Of a DNA stretch of 64,000 nucleotides, positions 1 to 9,628 are shown piece by piece (position 1 is the stretch's first letter; every line of letters begins with the position of its first letter). Location of the stretch: positions 54,633-118,632 of the forward strand of contig NZ_QXJP01000011.1 of the NCBI RefSeq assembly GCF_004115085.1, read 5' to 3'. The notes under the pieces were generated by a model, which was not told the DNA's origin, did not search any database, and was given only the letters and a program-made list of their open reading frames with translations. The stretch comes from Longirhabdus pacifica. Its GTDB lineage: Bacteria > Bacillota > Bacilli > Paenibacillales > DSM-105158. The position numbers were made by a program, and so were the translations under genes.

Positions 1-237
1 AAATGTGAATAATGACGTTCCCAATAATGAAATTAACTTTCCTAGTGCGTAGAACAACATATTTGTATTTTCTTGATTTTGCTTCCTACTAGTTACACTT
101 TGATATCCCATTGCTTATCCCTCTTCTCCATCTTATGGTGTTATTTCATTATAAGAAATGGAGCACACACCACATCAATAGTTGAAATGGCTGAATTTAT
201 GATGAATAAGTGTGGAATGATGGTGCTTACCCCACGT
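1..237. other. Window edge, no supported gene
   Basis: AT-rich sequence downstream of the MerR-methyltransferase gene, which ends at 238 on the minus strand. A 77-codon open frame on the plus strand (73-306) runs into the 3' end of that gene antisense, has no clear ribosome binding site and resembles nothing I know. I see no reliable gene, terminator or repeat here. Confidence 0.5.
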
Positions 238-1485
238 TTATTTTCTTGTTCCAATAAACCCGTAAGCTTTAAAAGCAGAATCATCTTTCACGTTCTCTTC
301 CGCTAATGTAAACTCACTTGAAATATGCTCATGCTCTGTTTCATATCCCAATGCAGCTAATTGCTCTTTAATATATTGTTGTTGAAAAAGGGGCCTTTTA
401 GATACGTCGATAATACTGTCTTTAGCATACAAGTCAATAATCATGTAACTTCCGATCAATTTTGCTTGAGGTTTCATATGTTTGTCCATGTGGTGAAGTG
501 GGAATTGTTCATTGTGTTTGTATATACAATAATTCGTCGTACCATAATCATCTATTAAGACATCAATACTTTTAGAACGTAAAGGAATGCTGAGAAAATC
601 AGCGCATATAAATATAATATTTTTTTTCACTTTTTTACTTTGCAAACCTTTCATGACTAAGCGGTGTATATCGAGGGAATGATCAACCACAACGTATACG
701 GCATCATCCGGTAGTTGATCGTATATATTGCGTAGAAAAATGCCAAATCCCGATCCCATTTCGAGTATCACTTTATTATTACTGTAAGCAATATCCATAT
801 TGTTAGATAGCGTTTGCATGTTTTTATATATATTATTCGCATACCTCATCTCAATTTCTGTCCAATTCATATCCGCATCAAGTAAACCTTCTACCTTTAA
901 TTTTTTGCTTTCCTTTTTATTTTTCAAGATTAATATTCCTTCATCTACAATGTAAGTTAATCCACAAGCATTGCAACGAAGTTCCCCATTTATCAGTTCA
1001 TTTTTAACGATATTCCCATCCATTAAAGTAAGTTCTCCTTGACATGATCCACAACAAAATAAAGAGAGATATTGCATGTGAATACCGAATACATGATGGG
1101 CTCGTTCTGCATCCAATTCATCTAATGTTGATAGTTCATGTTCCACCTTATTTTTACTGTCTTCCAACACCTGAATTTGTTGTTGTAATTCGGATTGCTT
1201 CTCCTCTAACAATTGTTTATACACAAAGTTAGCTTGATCTATGATACCAGAGAAACCTCTATAAACAAAAAATATTTTATGTATTTCTTTCAACGTGAAA
1301 TGTAATGATTTTAACTTCATACTGAAACTTAAATCTTCATGACATTGCTGATTAAAGTAGTAATGGGCTCCTTTTTTCTCTGGTACGATAAGCCCTAATT
1401 CCATGTAATGTCTTACTGTATCAATACTTACACCGTGCATTTCTGCAAACTTTCCTATTTTCACTTTTTTGTCGTCACTGCTCAT
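238..1485 (-). CDS. MerR-type HTH regulator fused to a class I SAM methyltransferase
   Basis: About 415 aa. The N-terminal 75 residues form a MerR-like winged helix (IGKFAEMHGVSIDTVRHYME, then a GLIVPEKK wing). A Gln/Glu-rich coiled coil follows (about 85-125), typical of MerR dimers. Next come paired cysteines, CCGSC near 145 and CNAC near 172, spaced like a Trm112 or rubredoxin-type zinc ribbon. From about 240 there is a class I methyltransferase motif I (ILEMGSGFGIF). Likely role by inference: a DNA-bound, effector-sensing regulator whose sensor is a methyltransferase-like domain; substrate unknown. The start at 1485 is chosen because AGGGTGG lies 5 nt upstream; an upstream ATG at 1506 has a poorer site. 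A terminator separates it from oppC, so it is probably transcribed alone. Confidence 0.75.
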   Translation of the reverse strand: MSSDDKKVKIGKFAEMHGVSIDTVRHYMELGLIVPEKKGAHYYFNQQCHEDLSFSMKLKSLHFTLKEIHKIFFVYRGFSGIIDQANFVYKQLLEEKQSELQQQIQVLEDSKNKVEHELSTLDELDAERAHHVFGIHMQYLSLFCCGSCQGELTLMDGNIVKNELINGELRCNACGLTYIVDEGILILKNKKESKKLKVEGLLDADMNWTEIEMRYANNIYKNMQTLSNNMDIAYSNNKVILEMGSGFGIFLRNIYDQLPDDAVYVVVDHSLDIHRLVMKGLQSKKVKKNIIFICADFLSIPLRSKSIDVLIDDYGTTNYCIYKHNEQFPLHHMDKHMKPQAKLIGSYMIIDLYAKDSIIDVSKRPLFQQQYIKEQLAALGYETEHEHISSEFTLAEENVKDDSAFKAYGFIGTRK

Positions 1486-1543
1486 ACGATCCACCCTTAT
1501 CTTCATTTCTTTTCATTATTATAATACAAACAGTGGAATATAA

Positions 1544-1568
1544 AAAAAGCTGATGCCATCAGCTTTTT
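1544..1568 (-). terminator. Rho-independent terminator after the opp operon
   Basis: A hairpin built on AAAAAGCTGATG and CATCAGCTTTTT, with a T-run on either strand. It lies immediately after the oppC stop codon and closes the minus-strand operon before the MerR-methyltransferase gene. Confidence 0.8.
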
Positions 1569-1572
1569 CTTT

Positions 1573-2475
1573 TTAATGCTTCATTTTCGGATCTAGTGCG
1601 TCTCTCAAACCGTCACCCATGAGATTAAATCCTAGCACGGTTAACATAATCGCTAACCCTGGAAAAATCATCGTCCATGGTGCTGTAGTAATGTACGCCT
1701 TCGACTCTGCTAACATCTGTCCCCACTCTGGTTGAGGTGGTTGGGCACCTAATCCTAAAAAGCCTAGTGCAGCAGCTTCAATGATTGCTGTTCCAATCGA
1801 TAATGTTCCTTGTACAATGATAGGGCTAATACTGTTCGGTAAAATATGTTTCATTAATAGTCTCGAATCTTTCATCCCTATCGCTTTCGCTGCCATAATA
1901 TACTCTTCTTGTTTAACACTTAGCACTTTCGATCGTATGAGTCGACCAAAGTTTGGAACATTAATAATCGCTATCGCTATCAGTGCATTTTGTAGTGATG
2001 GTCCTAATACGGCAACGATCGTAATCGCGAGTAGGATACTAGGGAATGCCAACATAATGTCAAATAACCTGGATATGATTGTATCTACCCAGCGGCCATA
2101 ATAGCCCGCCAGTATACCTAGTAAGCACCCCATTACGATAGAGCCTACAACAGATAAAAAACCAACCCATAAGGATATTCTAGCACCATGTATAATTCTA
2201 GATAAGACATCTCGTCCAAAATCATCCGTTCCTAACAGGTGACTACTTGAAGGTGCCTGTAATGTGTTAGCCATATTCTGATCGTTAATCCCTTGTGGTG
2301 CTATCCATGGTGAAAGTATGCCTAATATAATAAAAAATATAACGGTAATCGCACCGAATAAAGCTAGTTTATTTTTGCGAAATTTACGCCATGCATCTAA
2401 CCACGGCGAAACAACCTCATCATGTTGCGAGCTGGGCTGCAAAGGGCTTTGGTTTTCTGCAACTTGCGACATCAT
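1573..2475 (-). CDS. oppC: Oligopeptide/dipeptide ABC transporter permease, OppC/DppC type
   Basis: 300 aa, the usual length of the family. A cytoplasmic N-terminus is followed by a membrane segment (about 35-57) and the binding-protein-dependent transport permease domain with about five further helices. The EAA-type cytoplasmic loop is seen around AAKAIGMKDSRLLMKHILPN. It pairs with the OppB permease to form the membrane channel. It is the last gene of the operon, 24 bp after oppB, with GAGGGGG upstream of the ATG. The substrate could be di- or oligopeptides; sequence does not settle Opp versus Dpp. Confidence 0.92.
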   Translation of the reverse strand: MMSQVAENQSPLQPSSQHDEVVSPWLDAWRKFRKNKLALFGAITVIFFIILGILSPWIAPQGINDQNMANTLQAPSSSHLLGTDDFGRDVLSRIIHGARISLWVGFLSVVGSIVMGCLLGILAGYYGRWVDTIISRLFDIMLAFPSILLAITIVAVLGPSLQNALIAIAIINVPNFGRLIRSKVLSVKQEEYIMAAKAIGMKDSRLLMKHILPNSISPIIVQGTLSIGTAIIEAAALGFLGLGAQPPQPEWGQMLAESKAYITTAPWTMIFPGLAIMLTVLGFNLMGDGLRDALDPKMKH

Positions 2476-2499
2476 TTTTCCCCCTCATCGTTGTGAATG

Positions 2500-3504
2500 T
2501 TAGTGGTATTTAATTCGCGGATCAACAGCAGCATATAATAAGTCAACGATGAGATTGATGAAAATAAACATCGTTGCCACAATGAGTACACCGGACTGGA
2601 TGACAGGGTAATCACGTGCATCAATTGCACCATATATGTACCTGCCTATGCCTGGCCAACTAAATATCGTTTCTGTTAAAATAGCTCCCCCTAGCAATAA
2701 TCCCGTCTGTAATCCTATGATCGTCAGTACAGGAATAACGGCATTTTTTAACGAGTGTTTATACACAACCCCAAACATGCGCATTCCTTTCGCCCTAGCG
2801 GTACGAATATAATCTGATTTCATCACTTCTAACATACTAGAGCGTGTAATTCTGGCAATAATGGCCATTGGAATCGTTGCTAGTGCAACACTTGGGAGAA
2901 TAAGATGTCTCACGACGTCGACAAACTGATCTAAACGCCCTTGTATTAACGTATCTATTAGAAATAAATGAGTAATCGGCTCTACCGGATCTCTTACATT
3001 TTCCCTACCTGATGAAGGCAACCAATTCAACTCCACGGAAAACGCCCACTGTTCCATTAAACCGAGCCAAAATATTGGAATGGAAACACCAATCAAGGCT
3101 AACAACATTGCACTATAATCAAACCATGAATTCTGAAACCACGCACTAATAATACCCGCATTGACCCCTATAACAATCGCAATCAGCATCGCAACAAAAG
3201 ATAGTTCGATCGTAGCTGCAAGAAAGGGCCATACTTCTTCACTGATTGCGTTGTTAGTCTGGAATGATTCACCTAAATCCCCTGTTAAAATATTTCCGAG
3301 ATAGCTAAAAAACTGTACATACAACGGTTCGTTCAAGCCTAATTGCTCGTTCAACGCTTCCACGTTTTCTTCTGTTGCTTGCTGTCCTAATATAATTTGC
3401 GCTGGATCACCAGGTATAGCATGAATAATGAAAAATACGATCAATGCCATTCCTAGCAACACCGGAATTAACATCAATAATCTTCGTAACGTATACGTTA
3501 GCAT
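2500..3504 (-). CDS. oppB: Oligopeptide/dipeptide ABC transporter permease, OppB/DppB type
   Basis: 334 aa. It starts with the typical OppB/DppB N-terminus (an Arg-Arg-Leu-rich first helix, then HAIPGDPA in the extracytoplasmic loop) and has six predicted membrane helices. The EAA loop TARAKGMRMFGVVYKHSLKN is near 215-235. It forms the transmembrane pore with OppC for peptide import. It is separated from the binding-protein gene by about 120 bp that holds a hairpin, so its expression may be lower than that of oppA. Confidence 0.92.
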   Translation of the reverse strand: MLTYTLRRLLMLIPVLLGMALIVFFIIHAIPGDPAQIILGQQATEENVEALNEQLGLNEPLYVQFFSYLGNILTGDLGESFQTNNAISEEVWPFLAATIELSFVAMLIAIVIGVNAGIISAWFQNSWFDYSAMLLALIGVSIPIFWLGLMEQWAFSVELNWLPSSGRENVRDPVEPITHLFLIDTLIQGRLDQFVDVVRHLILPSVALATIPMAIIARITRSSMLEVMKSDYIRTARAKGMRMFGVVYKHSLKNAVIPVLTIIGLQTGLLLGGAILTETIFSWPGIGRYIYGAIDARDYPVIQSGVLIVATMFIFINLIVDLLYAAVDPRIKYH

Positions 3505-3586
3505 AATCTCACTTCTTTCCAGTCTGAAATGATAGATAGTGTCTTGCTTATATTAATATGTATCCTATCGTTAGAAGTAAAAGAAA

Positions 3587-3608
3587 AAGAGAGAGTTGGA
3601 TCTCTCTT
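3587..3608 (-). terminator. Intra-operon attenuating hairpin between oppA and oppB
   Basis: The inverted repeat AGAGAGAG-TTGGA-TCTCTCT is followed on the minus strand by a TTTTTCTTTT tract. It sits just after the oppA stop codon. Such partial terminators commonly give binding protein in excess over permease; that role here is inferred. Confidence 0.55.
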
Positions 3609-3623
3609 CTTCTTTCGTATACT

Positions 3624-5210
3624 TTACTTAAAATCTACTTTTTCTAGACTTTCATTCCCTGTCATATGAGGAATATAGTTAATAATATTCTCTTTTCCTG
3701 CTACAGAAGGCTTAGCATGAACGAGCGGAATCCATGGCGCATCATCTTTAATGATTTCTTGTGCCTCCATATACAATTTTTCTCTCTCCGCTGTATCTGT
3801 CTCTGTCTGTGCTTGAACTAACAAATCATTTACTTCCTCATTACCATAGTAAGCATAGTTATTACTACCAATGTTGTCTTTACCTAACAACGTATACAAG
3901 AAATTATCTGCGTCTCCATTATCTCCTGTCCATCCAAGTAAGAATGCATCCGCTTCTCCCGCTTTGGCTTTATCCAAATACGTTCCCCATTCGTAAGAAA
4001 CGATCTCTGCTGTTACACCAATTTCTTCAAATTGCTTTTGCAACAATTGTGCAACTTTTCTGCCATCTGGCATATATGGTCTTGGTACTGGCATTGCCCA
4101 AAGTTCCATTTCAAATCCATCACCATAGCCTGCTTCGGCAAGTAAACTCTTCGCTTTTTCCACATCAAAGGCATAATCCTCCACACCTTCATGGTAACCA
4201 TTAATTAATGGTGGCATCGGATTAATTGCAGGCACTGCGTATCCACCATAGAAAGCATCCGCAATTTCTTGCTTATTCACTGCGTGATTTAACGCTTGTC
4301 GCACAAGTTTATTATCTAACGGTTCTCTCGTGTTCGTTAATCCTAAATAACCGATTGTGTTGGATTTACGTTCGAACATTTGAAACTCTGATTTGCTCGT
4401 TACTTGCGCAATGTCCGTGTAACTAATACCATCCATTAAATCAATATCACCAGTAAAAAGTGCATTCAATCTAGCTTGGTTATCTGCAATCGGTTTGAAG
4501 ATGACTTTATCTAATTTAGGATACCCTTCTTTCCAGTAATCTTCGTTTTTCACAATAACAATTCGCTCTTCTTCTTTCCACTCTTCAAACTTGAATGGAC
4601 CTGTACCTACAGGATTTTTCTTGAAATCTTCTCCGTATTTTTCAATGGCCGCTGGGCTTGCTATGCCGAAAGAGTCCATCGCCATGTTTTGTAAAAATGT
4701 CGCTTGGGATCTTGTTAATTTAAATTCCACAGTGTAATCATCTATTGCTTTGACTTCCTCGATAATGGTGCCATTGTTGCCGTCTCCGTACTGTGAATTA
4801 TAATAATAGTAACTCTCTAAATCTGATGCCCATAGATTAAAATTAGTTACAACCGCTTCTGCATTGAAATCTGTGCCATCATGAAATTTTACACCTTCAC
4901 GCAGCTTGAACGTAAAAAGTAGGCCATCCTCACTTACTTCCCACTCTGTTGCTAATTGTGGGTTAATAGATGTGTCTTCCTCTCCATAAGTCACTAAATT
5001 TTCATACAGATTCGCTGTTACTTTCAAAGACTCTCCATCGGTGGCTTTAGCTGGATCTAATGTTACAGAGTCCCCACCACGACCAAAGATCAATATTTTT
5101 TCTTCGTCTGATCCGTTACCTGATTCATCATCGTCCCCACCACATCCAATAAGTGCAAAAGACAAGGTGAAAATAAGTAACATCATCATTGCTAATTTCC
5201 ATTTCTTCAT
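3624..5210 (-). CDS. oppA: Peptide ABC transporter substrate-binding lipoprotein (SBP family 5)
   Basis: 528 aa. A lipoprotein signal peptide ends in a lipobox (ALIGCG, Cys about 23), so the protein should be tethered to the outer face of the membrane. The mature protein is a family 5 extracellular solute-binding protein: LDPAKATDGES near the N-terminus, LREGVKFHDGTDF around 105-120, and VGTGPFKFEEW near 200. It captures peptides and delivers them to OppBC. The downstream hairpin and central position in an ATPase-ATPase-SBP-permease-permease operon support this. The exact ligand (dipeptide, oligopeptide, nickel) is not determined. Confidence 0.92.
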   Translation of the reverse strand: MKKWKLAMMMLLIFTLSFALIGCGGDDDESGNGSDEEKILIFGRGGDSVTLDPAKATDGESLKVTANLYENLVTYGEEDTSINPQLATEWEVSEDGLLFTFKLREGVKFHDGTDFNAEAVVTNFNLWASDLESYYYYNSQYGDGNNGTIIEEVKAIDDYTVEFKLTRSQATFLQNMAMDSFGIASPAAIEKYGEDFKKNPVGTGPFKFEEWKEEERIVIVKNEDYWKEGYPKLDKVIFKPIADNQARLNALFTGDIDLMDGISYTDIAQVTSKSEFQMFERKSNTIGYLGLTNTREPLDNKLVRQALNHAVNKQEIADAFYGGYAVPAINPMPPLINGYHEGVEDYAFDVEKAKSLLAEAGYGDGFEMELWAMPVPRPYMPDGRKVAQLLQKQFEEIGVTAEIVSYEWGTYLDKAKAGEADAFLLGWTGDNGDADNFLYTLLGKDNIGSNNYAYYGNEEVNDLLVQAQTETDTAEREKLYMEAQEIIKDDAPWIPLVHAKPSVAGKENIINYIPHMTGNESLEKVDFK

Positions 5211-5232
5211 AAAAAATTCCCCCTAATTTTCT

Positions 5233-6225
5233 TTATTTATCATTGAACTGCTTATCTTCTTCATAAAGATGACAAGCAACATAATGATCTTTCTCCACTT
5301 CCATCAAAGTAGGTTTTTGCGTTTTACACACATCCATACAGGCTTCACATCTGGAATGAAACGCGCATCCTTGAGGTGGTTTCGATGGATCTGGCAAATC
5401 CCCAGATAAAGGTATACTTTCTTTTTGAATCGTAGGATCAGGAATAGGTACAGAAGATAGCAACGCTTTGGTATACGGATGCAATGCCCCATTATACAAC
5501 GTCTCACTATCTGCAATTTCTACAATTCTACCTAAGTACATGACCGCTACTGATTTACTTATATGACGCACAACACCTAAATCATGCGCAATAAATATAT
5601 AGGTCAGTTGAAATTTCTTCTGTAAATCTTGCAACAAATTGAGCACCTGAGCTTGTATCGATACGTCTAAAGCAGATACCGGCTCATCTGCAATAATCAG
5701 CTTGGGTTTTGTCATTAATGCTCTTGCTATACCAATACGCTGACGCTGCCCACCACTAAATTGATGAGGGTAGCGTTTTGCATGATAACTACTAAGACCA
5801 ACCACTTCCAGCATTTCTTTTACCCGCTGTTTGCGTTCTTCTTTGGACCCAATGCCATGAACGATAAGCGGCTCTTCTAATATCTTTTGTACACTATGAC
5901 GTGGATTTAACGATGCATATGGATCTTGGAAGATCATCTGCATGCGCTCTCTCGTTAAGCGAACTTGTTTTTTTGATAATTCAGTCAAGGATTGGTCTTC
6001 AAATATAACAGATCCATCTGTGGGTTCAATTAATTGCATAATGAGTCTGCCTGTGGTCGATTTCCCACATCCACTTTCCCCTACAAGACTGAGCGTCTCC
6101 CCTTCTTTAACCGAAAATGTTAATCCATCCACGGCCTTTACTTCGCCTACTTTTTTATTCAAAATCCCACCATAAATAGGGAAATGCTTTTTTAAATTAT
6201 GGACTTGTAATAGTGTCTTCGACAT
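5233..6225 (-). CDS. oppF: Peptide ABC transporter ATP-binding protein, OppF/DppF type
   Basis: 330 aa ABC ATPase. Walker A is [12 protein letters not shown] (about 54-65), Q-loop MIFQDPYASLNPR, signature FSGGQRQRIGIARAL, Walker B LIIADEPVSALD, and a His switch in FIAHDLGVVRH. A C-terminal oligopeptide-transporter extension carries four cysteines (GCAFHSRCEACMDVCK, with a later Cys), the usual FeS/zinc-like motif of this family. Its start overlaps the end of oppD by 29 bp, so the two ATPases are probably translationally coupled and act as a heterodimer. Confidence 0.93.
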   Translation of the reverse strand: MSKTLLQVHNLKKHFPIYGGILNKKVGEVKAVDGLTFSVKEGETLSLVGESGCGKSTTGRLIMQLIEPTDGSVIFEDQSLTELSKKQVRLTRERMQMIFQDPYASLNPRHSVQKILEEPLIVHGIGSKEERKQRVKEMLEVVGLSSYHAKRYPHQFSGGQRQRIGIARALMTKPKLIIADEPVSALDVSIQAQVLNLLQDLQKKFQLTYIFIAHDLGVVRHISKSVAVMYLGRIVEIADSETLYNGALHPYTKALLSSVPIPDPTIQKESIPLSGDLPDPSKPPQGCAFHSRCEACMDVCKTQKPTLMEVEKDHYVACHLYEEDKQFNDK

Positions 6226-7210
6226 GATGTGCCTCCTCTATGCTTTCATGTAAAAAGCAACGAACTTGATGGCCCTGACCATCTCCTTTATATAATGGCG
6301 GATCTTCTGCAAAACAACGGTCGTGAGCTTGCTCACATCGGCCTGCAAATCTGCATCCTTTCTGTATAGAACCAGGCTTAGGCACATTACCTTTTATAGA
6401 AAACAACCGCGATCTTTTTTCTCTTATATCTGGTACAGATTGTAATAGACCGATTGTATACGGGTGTTTAGGAGACTGAAAGATTGTGTTCACATCTGCT
6501 TGTTCAATAATTTGTCCACAGTACATCACGATCACTCTTGTACATACTTCTGCCACTACACCTAAATCATGCGTAATTAACATGACGGCAGTATTACGCT
6601 TTCGATTTAATTCCTTCATTTGATGCAATATTTGTGCTTGAATGGTCACGTCTAATGCTGTGGTAGGTTCATCTGCAATTAATATTTTAGGATTACAAAT
6701 AAACGCCATCGCAATCATGACCCGCTGCCGCATGCCCCCAGACAGTTGATGAGGATATTCATTCACCATTTCTTCTGCTCTAGGTAAACCTACTACTTTC
6801 AACATTTCTATCACTCTATGAAGTGCTTTTTGCTTCGAAACTTTCTCATGCAACTTCACTGCTTCTATTAATTGATTACCTATCGTAAATAAAGGGTTCA
6901 AAGAGGTCATCGGTTCCTGGAAAATCATCGATATCTCATTGCCCCGAATTTCTCGCATTCTTTTTTCACTTGCTTTCGTTAAATCTTCTTCCTGAAAGGT
7001 TATGCTTCCATCCGTGATTTTACCGGGTGGATTGGGAACGAGCCCCATAATGGAAAGTGAAGTTACACTTTTCCCGCAACCTGATTCACCAACAATGCCT
7101 AATATTTCTCCCTCATCTAAGTGGAAATCAATATCATCCACTGCCGGTATATTCCCTTCATCTGTAAAAAAAGTTGTCTTTAATCCTTTAACCTGCAATA
7201 TAGATGTCAT
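6197..7210 (-). CDS. oppD: Peptide ABC transporter ATP-binding protein, OppD/DppD type
   Basis: 337 aa ABC ATPase, partner of OppF. Walker A is [13 protein letters not shown], signature [14 protein letters not shown], Walker [13 protein letters not shown], and a C-terminal cysteine motif ([15 protein letters not shown]). It is the first gene of the operon. The ATG at 7210 is preferred over an in-frame GTG at 7219 because AGGAG lies 8 nt before the ATG but abuts the GTG. Confidence 0.93.
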   Translation of the reverse strand: MTSILQVKGLKTTFFTDEGNIPAVDDIDFHLDEGEILGIVGESGCGKSVTSLSIMGLVPNPPGKITDGSITFQEEDLTKASEKRMREIRGNEISMIFQEPMTSLNPLFTIGNQLIEAVKLHEKVSKQKALHRVIEMLKVVGLPRAEEMVNEYPHQLSGGMRQRVMIAMAFICNPKILIADEPTTALDVTIQAQILHQMKELNRKRNTAVMLITHDLGVVAEVCTRVIVMYCGQIIEQADVNTIFQSPKHPYTIGLLQSVPDIREKRSRLFSIKGNVPKPGSIQKGCRFAGRCEQAHDRCFAEDPPLYKGDGQGHQVRCFLHESIEEAHHVEDTITSP

Positions 7211-7579
7211 GGTCAACACTCCTGACTATGTAAAGAAAAATCAGTAAATTATGCTTTAAATAACAATATATAACTTATAATTCTAAAAAAAATATAAAGA
7301 AACGAAATAAAAAAATAATAAATAATTAATAAATAATTAGAATTATTATTACATTTGTTAAATTAGTTAGTCAAGCATTTTCCTTTTATAACTTATACAT
7401 TCGTTCATTTGTACTATTTTTCCTTTTTTATTATTTATACAATCCGTTCATGTTTATGCTCTTTATACAAGCCGTATGTTGTAGATTTATAGACAATTAA
7501 TTGTACAAAATTAATCTGATAATGGTAAAATATAATTCTACAGCAGAGCTCCACCAAATTGATTGGGAGGATGATTGAC
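7211..7579. promoter_or_regulatory. Divergent promoter region between oppD and rocF
   Basis: About 370 bp, very AT-rich, with runs such as AATAATAAATAATTAATAAA. A TATAAT box at 7531-7536 points toward rocF. The palindrome ACAATTAATTGT at 7493-7504 lies just upstream and could be an operator. I could not identify a convincing -35 box or a SigL-type -24/-12 promoter. The divergent oppD promoter must also lie here but is not resolved. Confidence 0.45.
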
Positions 7580-8479
7580 GTGAATCAAAAACTTTCTATT
7601 ATAGGCGTACCTATGGATTTAGGACAAACAAGAAGAGGCGTTGACATGGGGCCAAGTGCCATTCGGTATGCTGGACTCATTACTAGAATTGAGAAATTAG
7701 GCTATGAAGTAGACGACCTCGGTGATATGGAAATATCCACATCACACCACAACGATGACATGATCCATAACATTCGCAATTTAAACGCTGTTGCATATAC
7801 AAATGAGAGACTTGCAGCTAAAATAGACGAAGTCATGATTAGAAAAAGATTTCCACTTGTCATTGGTGGTGACCATAGTATTTCTATTGGTTCCATTGCT
7901 GGTATATCTAAATATTATGAAAATTTAGGTGTTATTTGGTATGATGCTCATGGAGATTTAAACACTCCCGATACTTCCCCATCAGGTAATATACACGGTA
8001 TGCCACTTGCAGCAAGCCTTGGTCTTGGCCATGAAAAGTTAACGACCATTGCTGGTTATGCACCAAAAGTTAAACCAGAAAATATCGTTATTATAGGTGC
8101 ACGCTCCCTTGATGCAGGAGAGAAGCAGTTTATACGACAACATAACATCAAAACATTTACGATGCACGATATTGATCGTATTGGTATGACCAGCGTGATA
8201 GAAAAAACCATAGATTATTTAAAACCAAAAACAGATGGGATTCACCTTTCCCTAGATTTGGATGCCCTCGATCCGATAGATGCTCCAGGCGTAGGCACTC
8301 CTGAACTAGGTGGAATTACGTATCGTGAGAGTAATTTAGCACTGGAACTTCTAGCTGAATCAGAGCTGATTACTTCAGCTGAAATCGTAGAAGTCAATCC
8401 CATTCTTGATGAAAAAAATAAAACAGCTAACGTAGCTATCGCCTTACTAGGCTCATTACTTGGCGAGAAGTTGCTTTAA
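7580..8479 (+). CDS. rocF: Arginase
   Basis: 299 aa ureohydrolase that converts L-arginine to ornithine and urea, the entry step of arginine catabolism. The binuclear manganese ligands are visible: GGDHSISIG (about 95-103), WYDAHGDLNT (about 118-127) and SLDLDALDP (about 220-228). The GTG at 7580 is chosen because GGGAGG ends 9 nt upstream and because it gives the usual start NQKLSIIGVPMDLGQ; an upstream TTG would sit before the ribosome binding site. It stands alone and diverges from the peptide transporter, which could supply arginine-containing peptides (inference). Confidence 0.94.
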   Translation: MNQKLSIIGVPMDLGQTRRGVDMGPSAIRYAGLITRIEKLGYEVDDLGDMEISTSHHNDDMIHNIRNLNAVAYTNERLAAKIDEVMIRKRFPLVIGGDHSISIGSIAGISKYYENLGVIWYDAHGDLNTPDTSPSGNIHGMPLAASLGLGHEKLTTIAGYAPKVKPENIVIIGARSLDAGEKQFIRQHNIKTFTMHDIDRIGMTSVIEKTIDYLKPKTDGIHLSLDLDALDPIDAPGVGTPELGGITYRESNLALELLAESELITSAEIVEVNPILDEKNKTANVAIALLGSLLGEKLL

Positions 8480-8487
8480 TTGCTATG

Positions 8488-8531
8488 ACCCATATGATGC
8501 TTGAGCATGATAGTGACCGTATCATATGGGT
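8488..8531. terminator. Hairpin between convergent rocF and the MBL hydrolase
   Basis: A perfect 11-bp inverted repeat, ACCCATATGAT (8488-8498) and ATCATATGGGT (8521-8531), with an inner GCTTGAGC. No strong T-run follows, so it is a probable rather than certain bidirectional terminator. Confidence 0.5.
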
Positions 8532-8573
8532 GAAGGCTAATTTAAAGTTGGCTGTCTGTATGGTTCTTCACTA

Positions 8574-9383
8574 CTATTCTTCCTCCTCTAATAGAGACCG
8601 CACCAGATTCAACGGTGAATACGCACCAAACGACCAATAGCTAAGAATGTTACGTTTCAACGATAATTGCTTTACAATTTCTTTTTCGGTCATGCCTTGT
8701 TGATTATATGCTACCGTCTTTCCTTTTAACTCCTCTAAATATTCCAACTTCTGTTTCAACCGCTTCTTTCCGTCTGGTATAGCACCCGCATGATAGCAAT
8801 ATAAAGATTCAAAATCCAATGGCATTACTTTTTTGATGGAATTGATGATCCCATTCATATTCTCAAATCCCCAAATGTTCGTCGGTCTTCTTAGAATGTA
8901 TAGATCCCCACTAAATAAAAAACCATTATTTTTATCGAACAATACGACGTGATCTTCGGCATGACCGGGGGTATGAATGACTTCAAAAGTATGGTTCTTC
9001 GTTTCCAATACGTCATGCAGTTTTTGTGCTTGAAATGCTTCACGCTTTCCCCAATACATTTTACGATAGTAAGGGTAATTTCCACTCTCTTCACATATGG
9101 CTTTTCCTTTTTCATGAATGTATAGTGGCACATTTTTATTTTGTTGTATCCATGCGGCTTGGCCTGTATGATCTTCATGATGATGTGTCAGTATAACTTG
9201 ATCAAAGCGATTTTGTTGTAAATAAGGAATAATATATTTACCGGATCTGCTCGGTCCCGTATCAATTAAACAATCATCGATCAAGTATATATAAATATAA
9301 ATGGTCATGCGCAAACCCTTTACGCCTACTTTTGCAACATGTATTCCGTTTTTCTCTTGTTTCACACTAAGCAATATAGCCAC
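8574..9383 (-). CDS. MBL-fold metallo-hydrolase
   Basis: 269 aa. The metallo-beta-lactamase fold zinc motif is THHHEDHTG (about 71-79), followed by HTPGHAEDHV (about 137) and FSGDLYI (about 158). It starts at a GTG preceded by GGTGAAGG. A C-terminal helical region (SLKRNILSYWSF) resembles the accessory helices of uncharacterised MBL hydrolases. The substrate is unknown; glyoxalase II-like or lactonase-like chemistry are alternatives. It converges with rocF and is probably monocistronic. Confidence 0.8.
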   Translation of the reverse strand: MAILLSVKQEKNGIHVAKVGVKGLRMTIYIYIYLIDDCLIDTGPSRSGKYIIPYLQQNRFDQVILTHHHEDHTGQAAWIQQNKNVPLYIHEKGKAICEESGNYPYYRKMYWGKREAFQAQKLHDVLETKNHTFEVIHTPGHAEDHVVLFDKNNGFLFSGDLYILRRPTNIWGFENMNGIINSIKKVMPLDFESLYCYHAGAIPDGKKRLKQKLEYLEELKGKTVAYNQQGMTEKEIVKQLSLKRNILSYWSFGAYSPLNLVRSLLEEEE

Positions 9384-9628
9384 CGTCCTTCACCTACATC
9401 GGATAATGTCATTATTATTGTACACTTGACTAAATTATTCGATAAGTCATACTATTCAATATACCATATTTTTTGTTCCTACATAGGGAATTCACAAAAT
9501 AAATATAATGTATGACGCTTGTATATATGTCATAATAGATTGCATCTGCCTTACATTATGCTATGTATATAGAGTGCTCTTTATATAGCAATTAACAACA
9601 TCGTAAAATAAAGAAAAGAGGATGCAAC

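Noticed and set aside
7493..7504. Palindrome ACAATTAATTGT as a RocR or ArgR operator
   Set aside because: Too AT-rich and not a clear match to either known operator; kept only as a note on the intergenic region.
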